64,000 nt of DNA, taken from Paenibacillus sp. FSL R5-0341. Its GTDB lineage: Bacteria > Bacillota > Bacilli > Paenibacillales > Paenibacillaceae. The stretch is taken from contig NZ_CP150241.1 of the NCBI RefSeq assembly GCF_037975235.1, forward strand, positions 2,852,001 to 2,916,000. Direction: 5' to 3'. Under the pieces are notes generated by a model. The model was not told the DNA's origin. It ran no database searches and worked only from the letters and a program-made list of their open reading frames with translations. Position 1 is the first letter of the stretch. Each line of letters opens with the position of its first letter. The translations under genes were made by a program, and so were the position numbers. Below, piece by piece: positions 37,181 through 45,208 of this stretch.

Positions 37181-38416
37181 ATGAAGCAATATTTAAGGCA
37201 AATTCACCCTTTGGCATGGACCATCATTATCGGAACCATGTTTGGACGTCTTGTGACGTCAATGAGTATCCCGTTTCTATCCATCTATCTGACACGTGTG
37301 CTAGAGGCTACCCCGACACAGACCGGTGTTACGGTTGCAGTTAGCTCGCTGGCAGGTGTGATGGTCAGTTTTTATGGAGGTTATATCTCGGATCGGATCG
37401 GTCGCAAAATCGTGATGTTAATCTCGATATTTAGTTGGGCAGGTGTATTTTTTATTTTTTCAGCAGCAGAGCATCTATGGGTGTTCTTTGTTGCTAATAC
37501 GTTAAACGGATTATGCCGCGCAGTATTTGAGCCCACCTCCAGAGCGCTGTTATCGGATATTACTTCACCTCAGAACAAATTGCTGGTGTTCAACCTCAGA
37601 TATGCTGCAATTAATCTTGGTGTGGTTTTTGGGCCAATTATCGGATTTCAGCTGGGATCATCTGAATCAACATTTCCATTTGTGATTTCCGGCTTGGTAT
37701 ACATAGCCTATGGACTTGTACTGTTTCTGCAATTCAAGCTACAGCATGCCAATCTGCCAGAGCGTCACCAGGCGACTGCACCACGTTTACGTGAAGCATT
37801 GATGACCACGGGTCGTGACCGGGTATTTCTGCCGGTATTGATTGGTACCACATTTTGTGTGCTGGGTTACGGACACTTTAGTTCTACGTTGGCACAGTAC
37901 TTGGCGAGGAGTCCGATCTTTGAAAATGGGAGCCAGATGTTCTCGTACATGCTCTCCCTGAACGCCGTGACGGTACTGATTATTCAATATCCACTGGTAC
38001 GAACCTTCCGAAACTTTCCACCACTGGTTCCTCTGATTGTGGGTAACCTGCTGGTCGCAACCAGTCTGATGATGGTCGGAATCGCTGAAGGCGTACTCAT
38101 GATGATGATTAGTGTCATACTATTTACCATTGGGGAAGTGCTGTTGTTCACGATGATGGATATGCTCATTGACCGGATTGCGAAGCCGGAATGGAAAGGA
38201 ACGTATTTCGGAACTATCGGCTTCAATAATATCGGTAGTGTCATCGCTCCTGTAATGGGTGGTATACTGTTGAGTCAATTTGGAGCGGAGAATGGGCTCG
38301 CTGTTTTTGTACCAATTGCACTGACGACTGCACTGGGAGTGCCTTTTCTTCTGATCGCACATAGACGTCTTGTTGTTAGAGAGAAGCAAACAGAGCACAC
38401 ATCCATGAGTATGTAG
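37181..38416 (+). CDS. MFS transporter
   Basis: 411 residues from ATG 37181 after AGGAGAAG; the frame continues upstream into the repeat element, which is not coding. Twelve hydrophobic segments, loop 2-3 motif GGYISDRIGRK typical of drug/sugar MFS efflux proteins. Divergent from the SgrR-like regulator, which probably controls it. Substrate unknown. Confidence 0.85.
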   Translation: MKQYLRQIHPLAWTIIIGTMFGRLVTSMSIPFLSIYLTRVLEATPTQTGVTVAVSSLAGVMVSFYGGYISDRIGRKIVMLISIFSWAGVFFIFSAAEHLWVFFVANTLNGLCRAVFEPTSRALLSDITSPQNKLLVFNLRYAAINLGVVFGPIIGFQLGSSESTFPFVISGLVYIAYGLVLFLQFKLQHANLPERHQATAPRLREALMTTGRDRVFLPVLIGTTFCVLGYGHFSSTLAQYLARSPIFENGSQMFSYMLSLNAVTVLIIQYPLVRTFRNFPPLVPLIVGNLLVATSLMMVGIAEGVLMMMISVILFTIGEVLLFTMMDMLIDRIAKPEWKGTYFGTIGFNNIGSVIAPVMGGILLSQFGAENGLAVFVPIALTTALGVPFLLIAHRRLVVREKQTEHTSMSM

Positions 38417-38471
38417 CGGGAAAAGAAAAGATTAATGACATGAATTAAATAACAATTCAGTTAAAATTATC

Positions 38472-38500
38472 TTGACGGATGTTAATCCAACGAATACAAT
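38472..38500 (+). promoter_or_regulatory. Promoter of the heterodimeric ABC exporter operon
   Basis: TTGACG (38472-38477), 17-bp spacer, TACAAT (38495-38500), 530 bp before the first ABC gene. Confidence 0.7.
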
Positions 38501-38530
38501 AAACAACAAATATGTGAAACGGGTGGGATG

Positions 38531-38569
38531 ATGATTATGTTTATGCCGATACAGATTTCGAATCGATAA
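38531..38569 (+). CDS. Candidate short leader peptide of the ABC exporter operon
   Basis: After GGGTGGG a frame with several ATGs (38528, 38531, 38537) ends at TAA 38567-38569 and encodes MFMPIQISNR in its shortest form. The end of this ORF and the next bases share 17 of 19 nt (38560-38578) with the same place in the ABC-F leader (6968-6986). Confidence 0.5.
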   Translation: MIMFMPIQISNR

Positions 38570-38579
38570 CTGAATACGC

Positions 38580-38729
38580 ATGAGCATAGTGACATTAATC
38601 CAATTTTTTGCAATAATCGCGTTGGGACAGTCATGTTTGTGCACCCCTGTCGTGGACGCTCATCATTATTGCGATGCAGAGGAGATACGGGAAATGCTTT
38701 GCATTTCATCCGGTCTCTTTTGGTTATAA
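38580..38729 (+). CDS. BmrB-like 49-residue leader ORF ending on the attenuator
   Basis: ATG 38580 begins 11 bp after the short ORF, with no ribosome binding site, so it would be read by reinitiation. The product has a hydrophobic start (MSIVTLIQFFAIIALG), five cysteines, and ends at TAA 38727-38729, which is the first base pair of the terminator stem. B. subtilis bmrCD is preceded by a comparable leader (bmrB). Sequence homology to BmrB is not claimed. Confidence 0.5.
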   Translation: MSIVTLIQFFAIIALGQSCLCTPVVDAHHYCDAEEIREMLCISSGLFWL

Positions 38730-38765
38730 GCTGTAGATGAACATTAGTTCATCTATGGCTTTTTT
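38728..38765 (+). terminator. Attenuator terminator of the ABC exporter operon
   Basis: AAGC plus TAGATGAAC (38734-38742), loop ATTA, GTTCATCTA (38747-38755), GCTT and a T run. A ribosome finishing the 49-codon ORF covers the 5' arm. Confidence 0.82.
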
Positions 38766-38853
38766 GCATGCATTCCACCAATCCGTTCACATGGAAAGGA
38801 GCATTTGAAGCTTTATTATTTTAAAAATCACATGTTACAAAGGAGAATGTACA

Positions 38854-38931
38854 ATGGTCAACATATGTTCTACATATCAATTATGGGCGGGAAATGCCGA
38901 TTTTAATGTCATTATGTATGACTCATCCTAG
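38854..38931 (+). CDS. 25-residue ORF with strong ribosome binding site before the ABC genes
   Basis: AAAGGAGA is 7 bases before ATG 38854, which encodes MVNICSTYQLWAGNADFN and a short tail, ending at TAG 38929-38931, the base before MITE copy C. A second overlapping frame starts with TTG 38805 after AAAGGAG and ends at 38906. One of them may be another leader peptide or the broken start of one. Confidence 0.4.
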   Translation: MVNICSTYQLWAGNADFNVIMYDSS

Positions 38932-39005
38932 TGGGGATAACAGCGATCGAAAGGTTATTCTGTCATCGTAGTTACAGTGTAATGTTCTTTAGTTCATTTT
39001 ATATA
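38932..39005. mobile_element. MITE remnant, copy C (one end only)
   Basis: GGGGATAACAGCGATCGAAAG matches copy B from its middle, and the end TAGTTCATTTTATATA (38990-39005) matches the B terminal repeat at 15 of 16 positions. About 74 bp remain. It ends 27 bp before the likely ABC gene start. Confidence 0.65.
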
Positions 39006-39031
39006 AATAAACCGATGAAGAGGTGGGACCT

Positions 39032-40777
39032 GTGCCCAAAACAGAGAAACGCTCCATGTCTTGGCTGCTGCGCTATCTAAAACCAGTCAAAGGACGGCTG
39101 GTCTTGCTTTTGATCATGTTGCTGACATCAACGGGACTTCAGCTTTTGAATCCACAGATTATCAAACGATTTATTGATACAGCTGCGAGTGGGGGAGTGC
39201 TCACCAACCTCATTCAGCTTGCAGGACTATTTCTGGTTGTTGCCGTGTTTAATCAACTTATCACGGTAGCGGTCAGTTATCTCGGGAATGATGTGGCCTG
39301 GCGGGCCACGAATCAACTGCGCGGAGATCTGCTGAAGCACTGTCTGCGTCTCGATATGCGTTTTCATAATGTGAAGACACCTGGAGAGATGATTGAACGT
39401 GTGGATGGTGATGTAACGAGTATCTCCAATTTTTTCGCGATGTTCATTGTGCAAGTGATTGGGAGTTTTGTACTACTGGCAGGAATTCTCGGATTCATGT
39501 TCAGTGTGAACGTGCCTATTGCTTTGGTCATGACCGTGTTCACATTGTTATCGATCCTGTTCATGGTCTTCATCCGAAATCTGGGAGTGGACTCTTCCAA
39601 AAATGAACGGGCGGCAAGTGCGTCTCTATTCGGATTAATTGAAGAACGTATTGCCGGGATTGAAGATGTGCAAGCCAATGGTCATGTGCCATATGTGATG
39701 AACCGCTTTTACCGCACGATGCGCACGGTATTTCTTAAGGGTAGAAAAGCTTGGCTGCTACGGGTTATTCCATGGAATACCACGGTAGTTCTATTCGCAC
39801 TGGCGGTCACTGCGGTGCTCTTGCTGGGTGTACATTACTATATGGAAGGTCTAATTAGTATCGGAACATTATTTTTGATTTACCAATATACACAGATGCT
39901 GAATGATCCGATTGAGATGCTGGGAGATCAGGTGCAAGAGTTTCAAAAAGCAAAATCCGGCATGTTGCGCTCCAGAGAGCTGTTGTCCATACAGAGTGAG
40001 ATTGAAGAGGGCACAGGGGAGCAATTGCCGGAAGGACCGCTTGGTCTGGAATTCAGTCAGGTACATTTCAGTTATAACCAGGATAAACCGGTATTGCAGA
40101 ACATTAATTTCACTATTAAACCTGGTGAACGTCTGGGAATCATCGGTCGCACAGGTAGCGGCAAATCGAGTCTTAGTCGTGTCCTTCTCCGATTGTACAA
40201 TCTGGATCGAGGTACGATCCGTGTAGGTGGAACGGATATCACGAAGCTTTCTTTACAAGCGCTCTATCGCCGGGTGGGTATGGTGACACAGGATGTGCAG
40301 CTGTTTGATGGCACGCTGCGTGATAATCTGACCCTGTTCAATGGGGATGTATCGGATCAGATGATCAGAGAGACGACAGATCGCCTTGGACTTAGTCAAT
40401 GGATTGATTCACAGCCAGCAGGACTTGATACGTATCTGGCAGCAGGTGGGTCTTCATTGTCGGCAGGGGAAGCACAGTTATTTGCCCTAACCCGTGTATT
40501 CCTGACCGAACCAAGTCTGGTTATTCTGGATGAGCCTTCGTCACGTCTAGATGCTGCCACCGAAGGCATGCTTCAATCTGCGATTGACCAGTTAATGAAA
40601 CAATCTACCGGAGTCATCATTGCTCACCGTCTGGCTACGCTGGAGAAAGTGGACCGGATTATGGTGCTCGGGGATGGCAAGGTATTGGAATTTGGAGCGA
40701 GAGAAGAACTTGCCAGTAACCCGGCATCGCACTATGCCAGACTGCTCATTACAGGCCGAGAGGAGGAATTGGCATGA
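39032..40777 (+). CDS. Heterodimeric ABC multidrug exporter, subunit 1
   Basis: About 581 residues. GTG 39032 is preferred because AGGTGG is 5-6 bases upstream; GTG 39023 and ATG 39056 are alternatives. Six membrane helices (1-310), then an ATPase: Walker [10 protein letters not shown], Walker [13 protein letters not shown] with the catalytic Glu intact, but signature LSAGEAQ instead of LSGGQ. This combination is typical for one half of an asymmetric exporter. Overlaps subunit 2 by ATGA. Control by the upstream leader/terminator suggests induction by ribosome-targeting drugs. Confidence 0.87.
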   Translation: MPKTEKRSMSWLLRYLKPVKGRLVLLLIMLLTSTGLQLLNPQIIKRFIDTAASGGVLTNLIQLAGLFLVVAVFNQLITVAVSYLGNDVAWRATNQLRGDLLKHCLRLDMRFHNVKTPGEMIERVDGDVTSISNFFAMFIVQVIGSFVLLAGILGFMFSVNVPIALVMTVFTLLSILFMVFIRNLGVDSSKNERAASASLFGLIEERIAGIEDVQANGHVPYVMNRFYRTMRTVFLKGRKAWLLRVIPWNTTVVLFALAVTAVLLLGVHYYMEGLISIGTLFLIYQYTQMLNDPIEMLGDQVQEFQKAKSGMLRSRELLSIQSEIEEGTGEQLPEGPLGLEFSQVHFSYNQDKPVLQNINFTIKPGERLGIIGRTGSGKSSLSRVLLRLYNLDRGTIRVGGTDITKLSLQALYRRVGMVTQDVQLFDGTLRDNLTLFNGDVSDQMIRETTDRLGLSQWIDSQPAGLDTYLAAGGSSLSAGEAQLFALTRVFLTEPSLVILDEPSSRLDAATEGMLQSAIDQLMKQSTGVIIAHRLATLEKVDRIMVLGDGKVLEFGAREELASNPASHYARLLITGREEELA

Positions 40778-42543
40778 CTGTAGCAGGATTTATTGGCCGT
40801 TTGTTTCGATTCAGGCCATTCTTGTTTGTAATCAACGGATTGTTATGGTGTATATTTCATTCCTTGCCGTTAGCGATCGGGATCGGGATGCAGTGGTTTT
40901 TTGATCGGACGACAGCGGGTTCCAATGACTACATGTGGCTTGCTGTGCCGCTTATCTTTATTGCTTTGATCCGAATGGCGCGGGTGGGCACATTTTTTGT
41001 AGCTTTCTATGCATGGGTTACGTATCTGTATCATGTTCAGGCGATCTTGCGAACCAACATGCTCGCAGCGATCATGCGCTGGCCGGGACGTAATCTTCCG
41101 GCTTCACCAGGGGAGGCGATGAGTCGCTTTCGGGATGATGTGGATGAAGTTGTCGAGTATGTAGAATCATGGGTGGACTTCTGGGGACGGCTTGTATTTG
41201 CAGTTGTGTCCATCGTCATTATGGCGAACATTAATTGGCAGATCACATTGGTTGCCGTCCTGCCATTGGTGGTCGTGACCTTACTCAACAACCTGTCCGG
41301 GAATCGGGCGCGGAAGTATGCACAGGTTAATCGAGAAGCGACTGGGCGAATTACCAGTTTTATTGCGGAAACGTTTGGAGCTGTGCAAGCCCTGAAACTG
41401 GGACAGGCCGAAGAGAATGTCTCTTCACGTTTTAACCAGTTGAATGAAGATCGTCGCCAGGCTGCACTACGAGACAATTTGTTCAAGCAGTGGATGAGAT
41501 CAATGAATCAGCATGTGCTAAGTATCTGTACCGGATTGATTCTACTGATGTGTGCAGCTGAGATGAAAGCAGGGAACTTTACCGTAGGTGACTTTGCCTT
41601 ATTCACCAGTTATCTGGCCAATATCGGATTTAGCATTTCACTGTTTGGCTATATGGTGTTTCAGCACAAAAGGCTTAAGGTCTCCTACGATCGTATGCGT
41701 AAGCTATTCCGTCCAGGGGAAGAAGACCAGATCATGGATTCGAGAGACATCTACCTGTATGGAGATCCACCGGAGCTTATAAGTGAACAGAGAGACCCCA
41801 AGGAGAAATTGCAATCCCTTGAGGTGAATAATCTGACTTATCAATATCCAAATTCTGCAAATGGGATAGAAGAGATCAGTTTCCGTCTGAAACGCGGACA
41901 ATTTTTGGTCATCACGGGAAGGATCGGATCAGGTAAATCAACGCTTGTACGAACACTTCTTGGACTGTTACCCAAGCAAAAAGGGGACATTCACTGGAAT
42001 GGAGAAGCTGTTGATCCAGCTACGTTCCTGATGCCGCCTAGAGCAGCATATACCCCGCAAGTACCAAGATTGTTCAGTGATACGTTGAAAGAAAATATCG
42101 TACAGGGCAAACAGGGTAATATCGAGCAAACGCTTGAAAAAGCCATTCGTCTGGCTGTGATGCAAAAGGATATCAAACATCTGGATCAGGGGCTTGAGAC
42201 CCCGGTTGGACCAAGAGGAGTGATGCTGTCAGGCGGGCAGATTCAACGCGCGGCTACAGGACGCATGCTAATGACGGAGGCAGACCTCTTTATCTTTGAC
42301 GATCTGTCCAGCGCACTGGATGTGGAGACAGAACAACAAGTATGGGAAGGATTGTTCCAAGAGCCGGATGTCACCTGTATCGCGGTTTCTCACCGCAGGG
42401 CAGCACTTTCCAAAGCAGATCATATTATCGTAATGAAAGATGGACGCATTGAAGCTGAGGGAAGTTTGACCGAATTGCTTGCCACCAATGAAGAGATGCA
42501 GCTGCTGTGGCAAGGGGAGCAAACCCCCGTCAAAGTTGGATAG
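40774..42543 (+). CDS. Heterodimeric ABC multidrug exporter, subunit 2
   Basis: 589 residues: six membrane helices, then an ATPase with Walker [10 protein letters not shown], canonical LSGGQIQ, and Walker [13 protein letters not shown] where Asp replaces the catalytic Glu. The degenerate ATP site is therefore formed by this Walker region and the LSAGE signature of subunit 1, and the working site by the other pair, as in BmrCD-type exporters. Terminator at 42577. Confidence 0.88.
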   Translation: MTVAGFIGRLFRFRPFLFVINGLLWCIFHSLPLAIGIGMQWFFDRTTAGSNDYMWLAVPLIFIALIRMARVGTFFVAFYAWVTYLYHVQAILRTNMLAAIMRWPGRNLPASPGEAMSRFRDDVDEVVEYVESWVDFWGRLVFAVVSIVIMANINWQITLVAVLPLVVVTLLNNLSGNRARKYAQVNREATGRITSFIAETFGAVQALKLGQAEENVSSRFNQLNEDRRQAALRDNLFKQWMRSMNQHVLSICTGLILLMCAAEMKAGNFTVGDFALFTSYLANIGFSISLFGYMVFQHKRLKVSYDRMRKLFRPGEEDQIMDSRDIYLYGDPPELISEQRDPKEKLQSLEVNNLTYQYPNSANGIEEISFRLKRGQFLVITGRIGSGKSTLVRTLLGLLPKQKGDIHWNGEAVDPATFLMPPRAAYTPQVPRLFSDTLKENIVQGKQGNIEQTLEKAIRLAVMQKDIKHLDQGLETPVGPRGVMLSGGQIQRAATGRMLMTEADLFIFDDLSSALDVETEQQVWEGLFQEPDVTCIAVSHRRAALSKADHIIVMKDGRIEAEGSLTELLATNEEMQLLWQGEQTPVKVG

Positions 42544-42576
42544 CTAAAAAAATTTAGAAAAGATAATAAAGAACCA

Positions 42577-42626
42577 AAAAAGCCTTACAGACGACTCTTC
42601 AAAAGAGGATAGTCTGTAAGGCTTTT
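42577..42626. terminator. Terminator between ABC operon and ctaB
   Basis: AAAAGCCTTACAGAC (42577-42591) and GTCTGTAAGGCTTTT (42612-42626), perfect 15-bp stem; works in both directions. Confidence 0.9.
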
Positions 42627-42658
42627 ATCGTTATAACGAGTGAAACGATGGCATATTT

Positions 42659-43588
42659 TTATCTCATCATCTGAGCAATCAAGGAATACGCAATGATAAC
42701 CAGGAAGATAATAGTGATATGGTTAATGGAGAAGATAAACATCCGTTTGGACCATTTCTCTGTTTCTTTCTTATCAAAGGTAGCCACACTAAGAATGAGC
42801 CAGGCCAAGCTGACCAGAAATGCCACAATCGCGACAAATGGACTCATCGGCCAGAATAAAAAGCTGGAGATCAGCAACAGGACCAGATACACATTCGTCT
42901 GAATGTATGTCCGTCTGATGCCTTTAACTACCGGCAGCATGGGAACACCAGCAGCTTTGTATTCGTCAAAACGACGAATCGCAATTCCGTAGAAGTGAGG
43001 CATTTGCCATAAGAGCATCGTAACGACCAATGCCCAGATCTCAAAATGACCCAGTTCTGGTGAAATGGCTGCCCAACCGATGAGCGGAGGCACAGCACCC
43101 GAAAGACTTCCCACTTCCGTGTTGTAGATCGTTGTACGTTTGGTCCACATCGTGTAAGGGAACACGTAAAGCAACAGACCCAAAATACCAAATACAGCAG
43201 CGGATGGAGAAGCAATGTACAGCATGATGCCACCGATGACGGTGATTGCAATACCGAGAATTAGACCCGACTTGGTATCTACGCGTCCCGTAACGGTAGG
43301 ACGTTTCTTCGTACGTTCCATGATCGCATCAATATCACGATCATACAGATTGTTAAACACCCCTGCAGCTCCAATAATGAGAGAAGACCCAATAAAGGAA
43401 AGGATGATCGGTACAATATTAGCTAAGATTGAAGCATCAAATACATATAAAGCCAAACTTAAACCCGCAAACATGGCGATCAGGTTGGACTTGATGATTC
43501 CGATTTTGATCGTATCGAAGAATACTTTCGGAATCGAGCTATACTCCAGGCTGATATTGGTCTGTGAACCATTATTCAATGTTTTCAA
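42659..43588 (-). CDS. ctaB: Protoheme IX farnesyltransferase (heme O synthase)
   Basis: 309 residues, UbiA family with about nine membrane helices. First Asp motif NNLYDRDIDAIMERTKKRP and second region HFYGIAIRRFDEYKAAG are diagnostic for CtaB. It adds a farnesyl group to heme b for cytochrome oxidase. It stands alone, away from other cta genes, as a second copy might; that cannot be tested here. The gap 43589-43972 holds AT-rich promoter DNA for both divergent genes and nothing else I can support. Confidence 0.93.
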   Translation of the reverse strand: MKTLNNGSQTNISLEYSSIPKVFFDTIKIGIIKSNLIAMFAGLSLALYVFDASILANIVPIILSFIGSSLIIGAAGVFNNLYDRDIDAIMERTKKRPTVTGRVDTKSGLILGIAITVIGGIMLYIASPSAAVFGILGLLLYVFPYTMWTKRTTIYNTEVGSLSGAVPPLIGWAAISPELGHFEIWALVVTMLLWQMPHFYGIAIRRFDEYKAAGVPMLPVVKGIRRTYIQTNVYLVLLLISSFLFWPMSPFVAIVAFLVSLAWLILSVATFDKKETEKWSKRMFIFSINHITIIFLVIIAYSLIAQMMR

Positions 43589-43972
43589 GAACTCACTTCC
43601 TATATCTATACTTGTATATTATGTCGCTATTATACCATTCAATACACTATGTGATTTAATTAACGTTTTAGTATTTAAAATAATGTCATTTGATTGTGAA
43701 CAATTTAAAAACAAGGTGCTTTTTAATTGTTAAATAATTATTTCTGTGTTACAGGAGGGGATTTATACGATATACCGGCTGGGTTGAAGAGAATAGATGA
43801 AGATATGTCTTGCAAAATGCTCAGGGTTTGTTTATTGTAGATATAAGATATCTTTAATAGTCTTGTTTGGATATGTTCTTGTAAATCTCCGATTTTACTT
43901 TTCTTAAGAGAAAGCGGAGGTTATTTTTAAAGATAAATTAGAGACATTAAATGTCTGGAAAGGGTGAATAAT

Positions 43973-44902
43973 ATGAGTAATACGAATCAACTCCTGGATG
44001 TACTAATTATTGGTGGAGGACCCGCGGGGCTTAATGCAGCACTGGTGCTCGGCAGGGCTCGTAAGAACGTTGTAGTCATTGATGATGAGACACCGCGAAA
44101 CTGGGTCACAAGGGAGACTCATGGATTTGTGACGAGAGATGGGGCCAGTCCTCGTGAATTCCGCAAAGCGGCCAAAGAGCAGATTGCAGCATATCCTTCA
44201 GTACGTTTTGCATCTGATACGGCAACAGCTGTAACAGGTAGCGATGGTGATTTTGTAGTCAAGACAACACAGGGGGCAAGCTATCGTACGAAAAAGATTT
44301 TGTTTGCAGTAGGTAAGAAAGATCTGCCTCTAGATATTAATGGATTAACAGAGGTTTACGGCAAAAGTGCGTTTGTGTGTCCATATTGTGATGGATGGGA
44401 GTTAAGAGACCAAGCGCTGGTCATCATCGTTAGTGGAGATAAGGCATTACATATGGCAAAAGTCATATCCGGCTGGACAGATCGTTATACGATCTGCACG
44501 AATGGATCAGATTCCTTAACCGATGAGCAGCGTGAAGAACTGAAACAGCATCATGTTACTGTATTTGATGCACCGATTCAATCCATTAACTCGGAAGAAG
44601 GAATGGTAAAACAAGTTGTACTGAATGACGGTACAGCGATTCCATGCACGGGAGTCTTCTTCCAACCGAAACTGTTTACCGGATCAGAACTACCGAAGGC
44701 CATCGGTTGTGAAATTACAGAGTCAGGAACAGTTATCGTCGATGCTTCCGGCAAAACATCCGTAGCGGGTGTATTCAGTGCTGGTGATGCGGCGTCCGAG
44801 ATGTATCAGGCAATTACAGCTGCTTCTCTGGGTGCGTTGTCTGCAGTAAGCATTAATAATGAATTGAATTTTGAGAAGTGGGATGAGCCACGTCATCATT
44901 AG
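43973..44902 (+). CDS. Thioredoxin-reductase-like FAD/NAD(P) oxidoreductase
   Basis: 309 residues from ATG 43973 behind AAAGGGTG. FAD motif IIGGGPAGLNAAL, redox-type pair in VCPYCDGWE, C-terminal FAD motif GVFSAGDAAS. The NADPH-binding GxGxxA motif expected in true TrxB is altered here (VIIVSGDKALH), so it may not use NADPH in the normal way. Similar proteins act with dithiol natural products or unknown partners. Confidence 0.8.
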   Translation: MSNTNQLLDVLIIGGGPAGLNAALVLGRARKNVVVIDDETPRNWVTRETHGFVTRDGASPREFRKAAKEQIAAYPSVRFASDTATAVTGSDGDFVVKTTQGASYRTKKILFAVGKKDLPLDINGLTEVYGKSAFVCPYCDGWELRDQALVIIVSGDKALHMAKVISGWTDRYTICTNGSDSLTDEQREELKQHHVTVFDAPIQSINSEEGMVKQVVLNDGTAIPCTGVFFQPKLFTGSELPKAIGCEITESGTVIVDASGKTSVAGVFSAGDAASEMYQAITAASLGALSAVSINNELNFEKWDEPRHH

Positions 44903-44946
44903 ATTAAATGAATAAGCGTAAAGAACTATAGCGTCATAGGTTCATA

Positions 44947-44978
44947 AAATAGAGGATTGCATATGCAATCCTCTATTT
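44947..44978. terminator. Perfect 32-bp palindrome
   Basis: AAATAGAGGATTGCAT (44947-44962) is followed at once by its complement, with no spacer. It lies 45 bp after the flavoprotein stop and is probably its terminator, though T-rich tail is short. Confidence 0.6.
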
Positions 44979-45073
44979 GTAGTTGTTCTAGCTAAACGTT
45001 GAGCAGTTCAAATGAATGTAATTTAGGCAGAAGAAAATTTGATTTTATATAAATATTGGTTTATTGTATTATC

Positions 45074-45097
45074 AAATGATACATATTACTATCATTT
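45074..45097. promoter_or_regulatory. Candidate operator upstream of the P450 gene
   Basis: AAATGATA (45074-45081) and TATCATTT (45090-45097), perfect 8-bp arms with an 8-bp gap, in AT-rich promoter DNA. CYP102 genes in Bacillus are repressed by TetR-type proteins at palindromes, so a similar role is inferred. Confidence 0.5.
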
Positions 45098-45124
45098 ATA
45101 TAATCGTCAAAGGAGAGATCACTT

Positions 45125-45208
45125 ATGAATGAAAGCAGAGTAGTCATCAAATGGCTAACGAATACCTTGCTCCACGGCGTACAGATAAGAGGTGATCATC
45201 ATGAGTGA
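45125..45208 (+). CDS. 27-residue ORF overlapping the P450 start
   Basis: AAAGGAGAG is 7 bases before ATG 45125. The frame encodes [20 protein letters not shown] and a short tail and stops at TGA 45206-45208, inside the P450 start region. The P450 has its own AGAGGTGAT site within this ORF, so translational coupling is possible. No family recognised. Confidence 0.45.
   Translation: MNESRVVIKWLTNTLLHGVQIRGDHHE

Noticed and set aside
43690-43705. Rex or Fnr-like site (TTGTGAACAATT) before the flavoprotein gene
   Set aside because: Only one good half-site is visible; the second half does not match either consensus.
43215-43733. 172-codon plus-strand ORF opposite ctaB
   Set aside because: ctaB on the other strand has diagnostic motifs; this frame has none and begins inside the gene.
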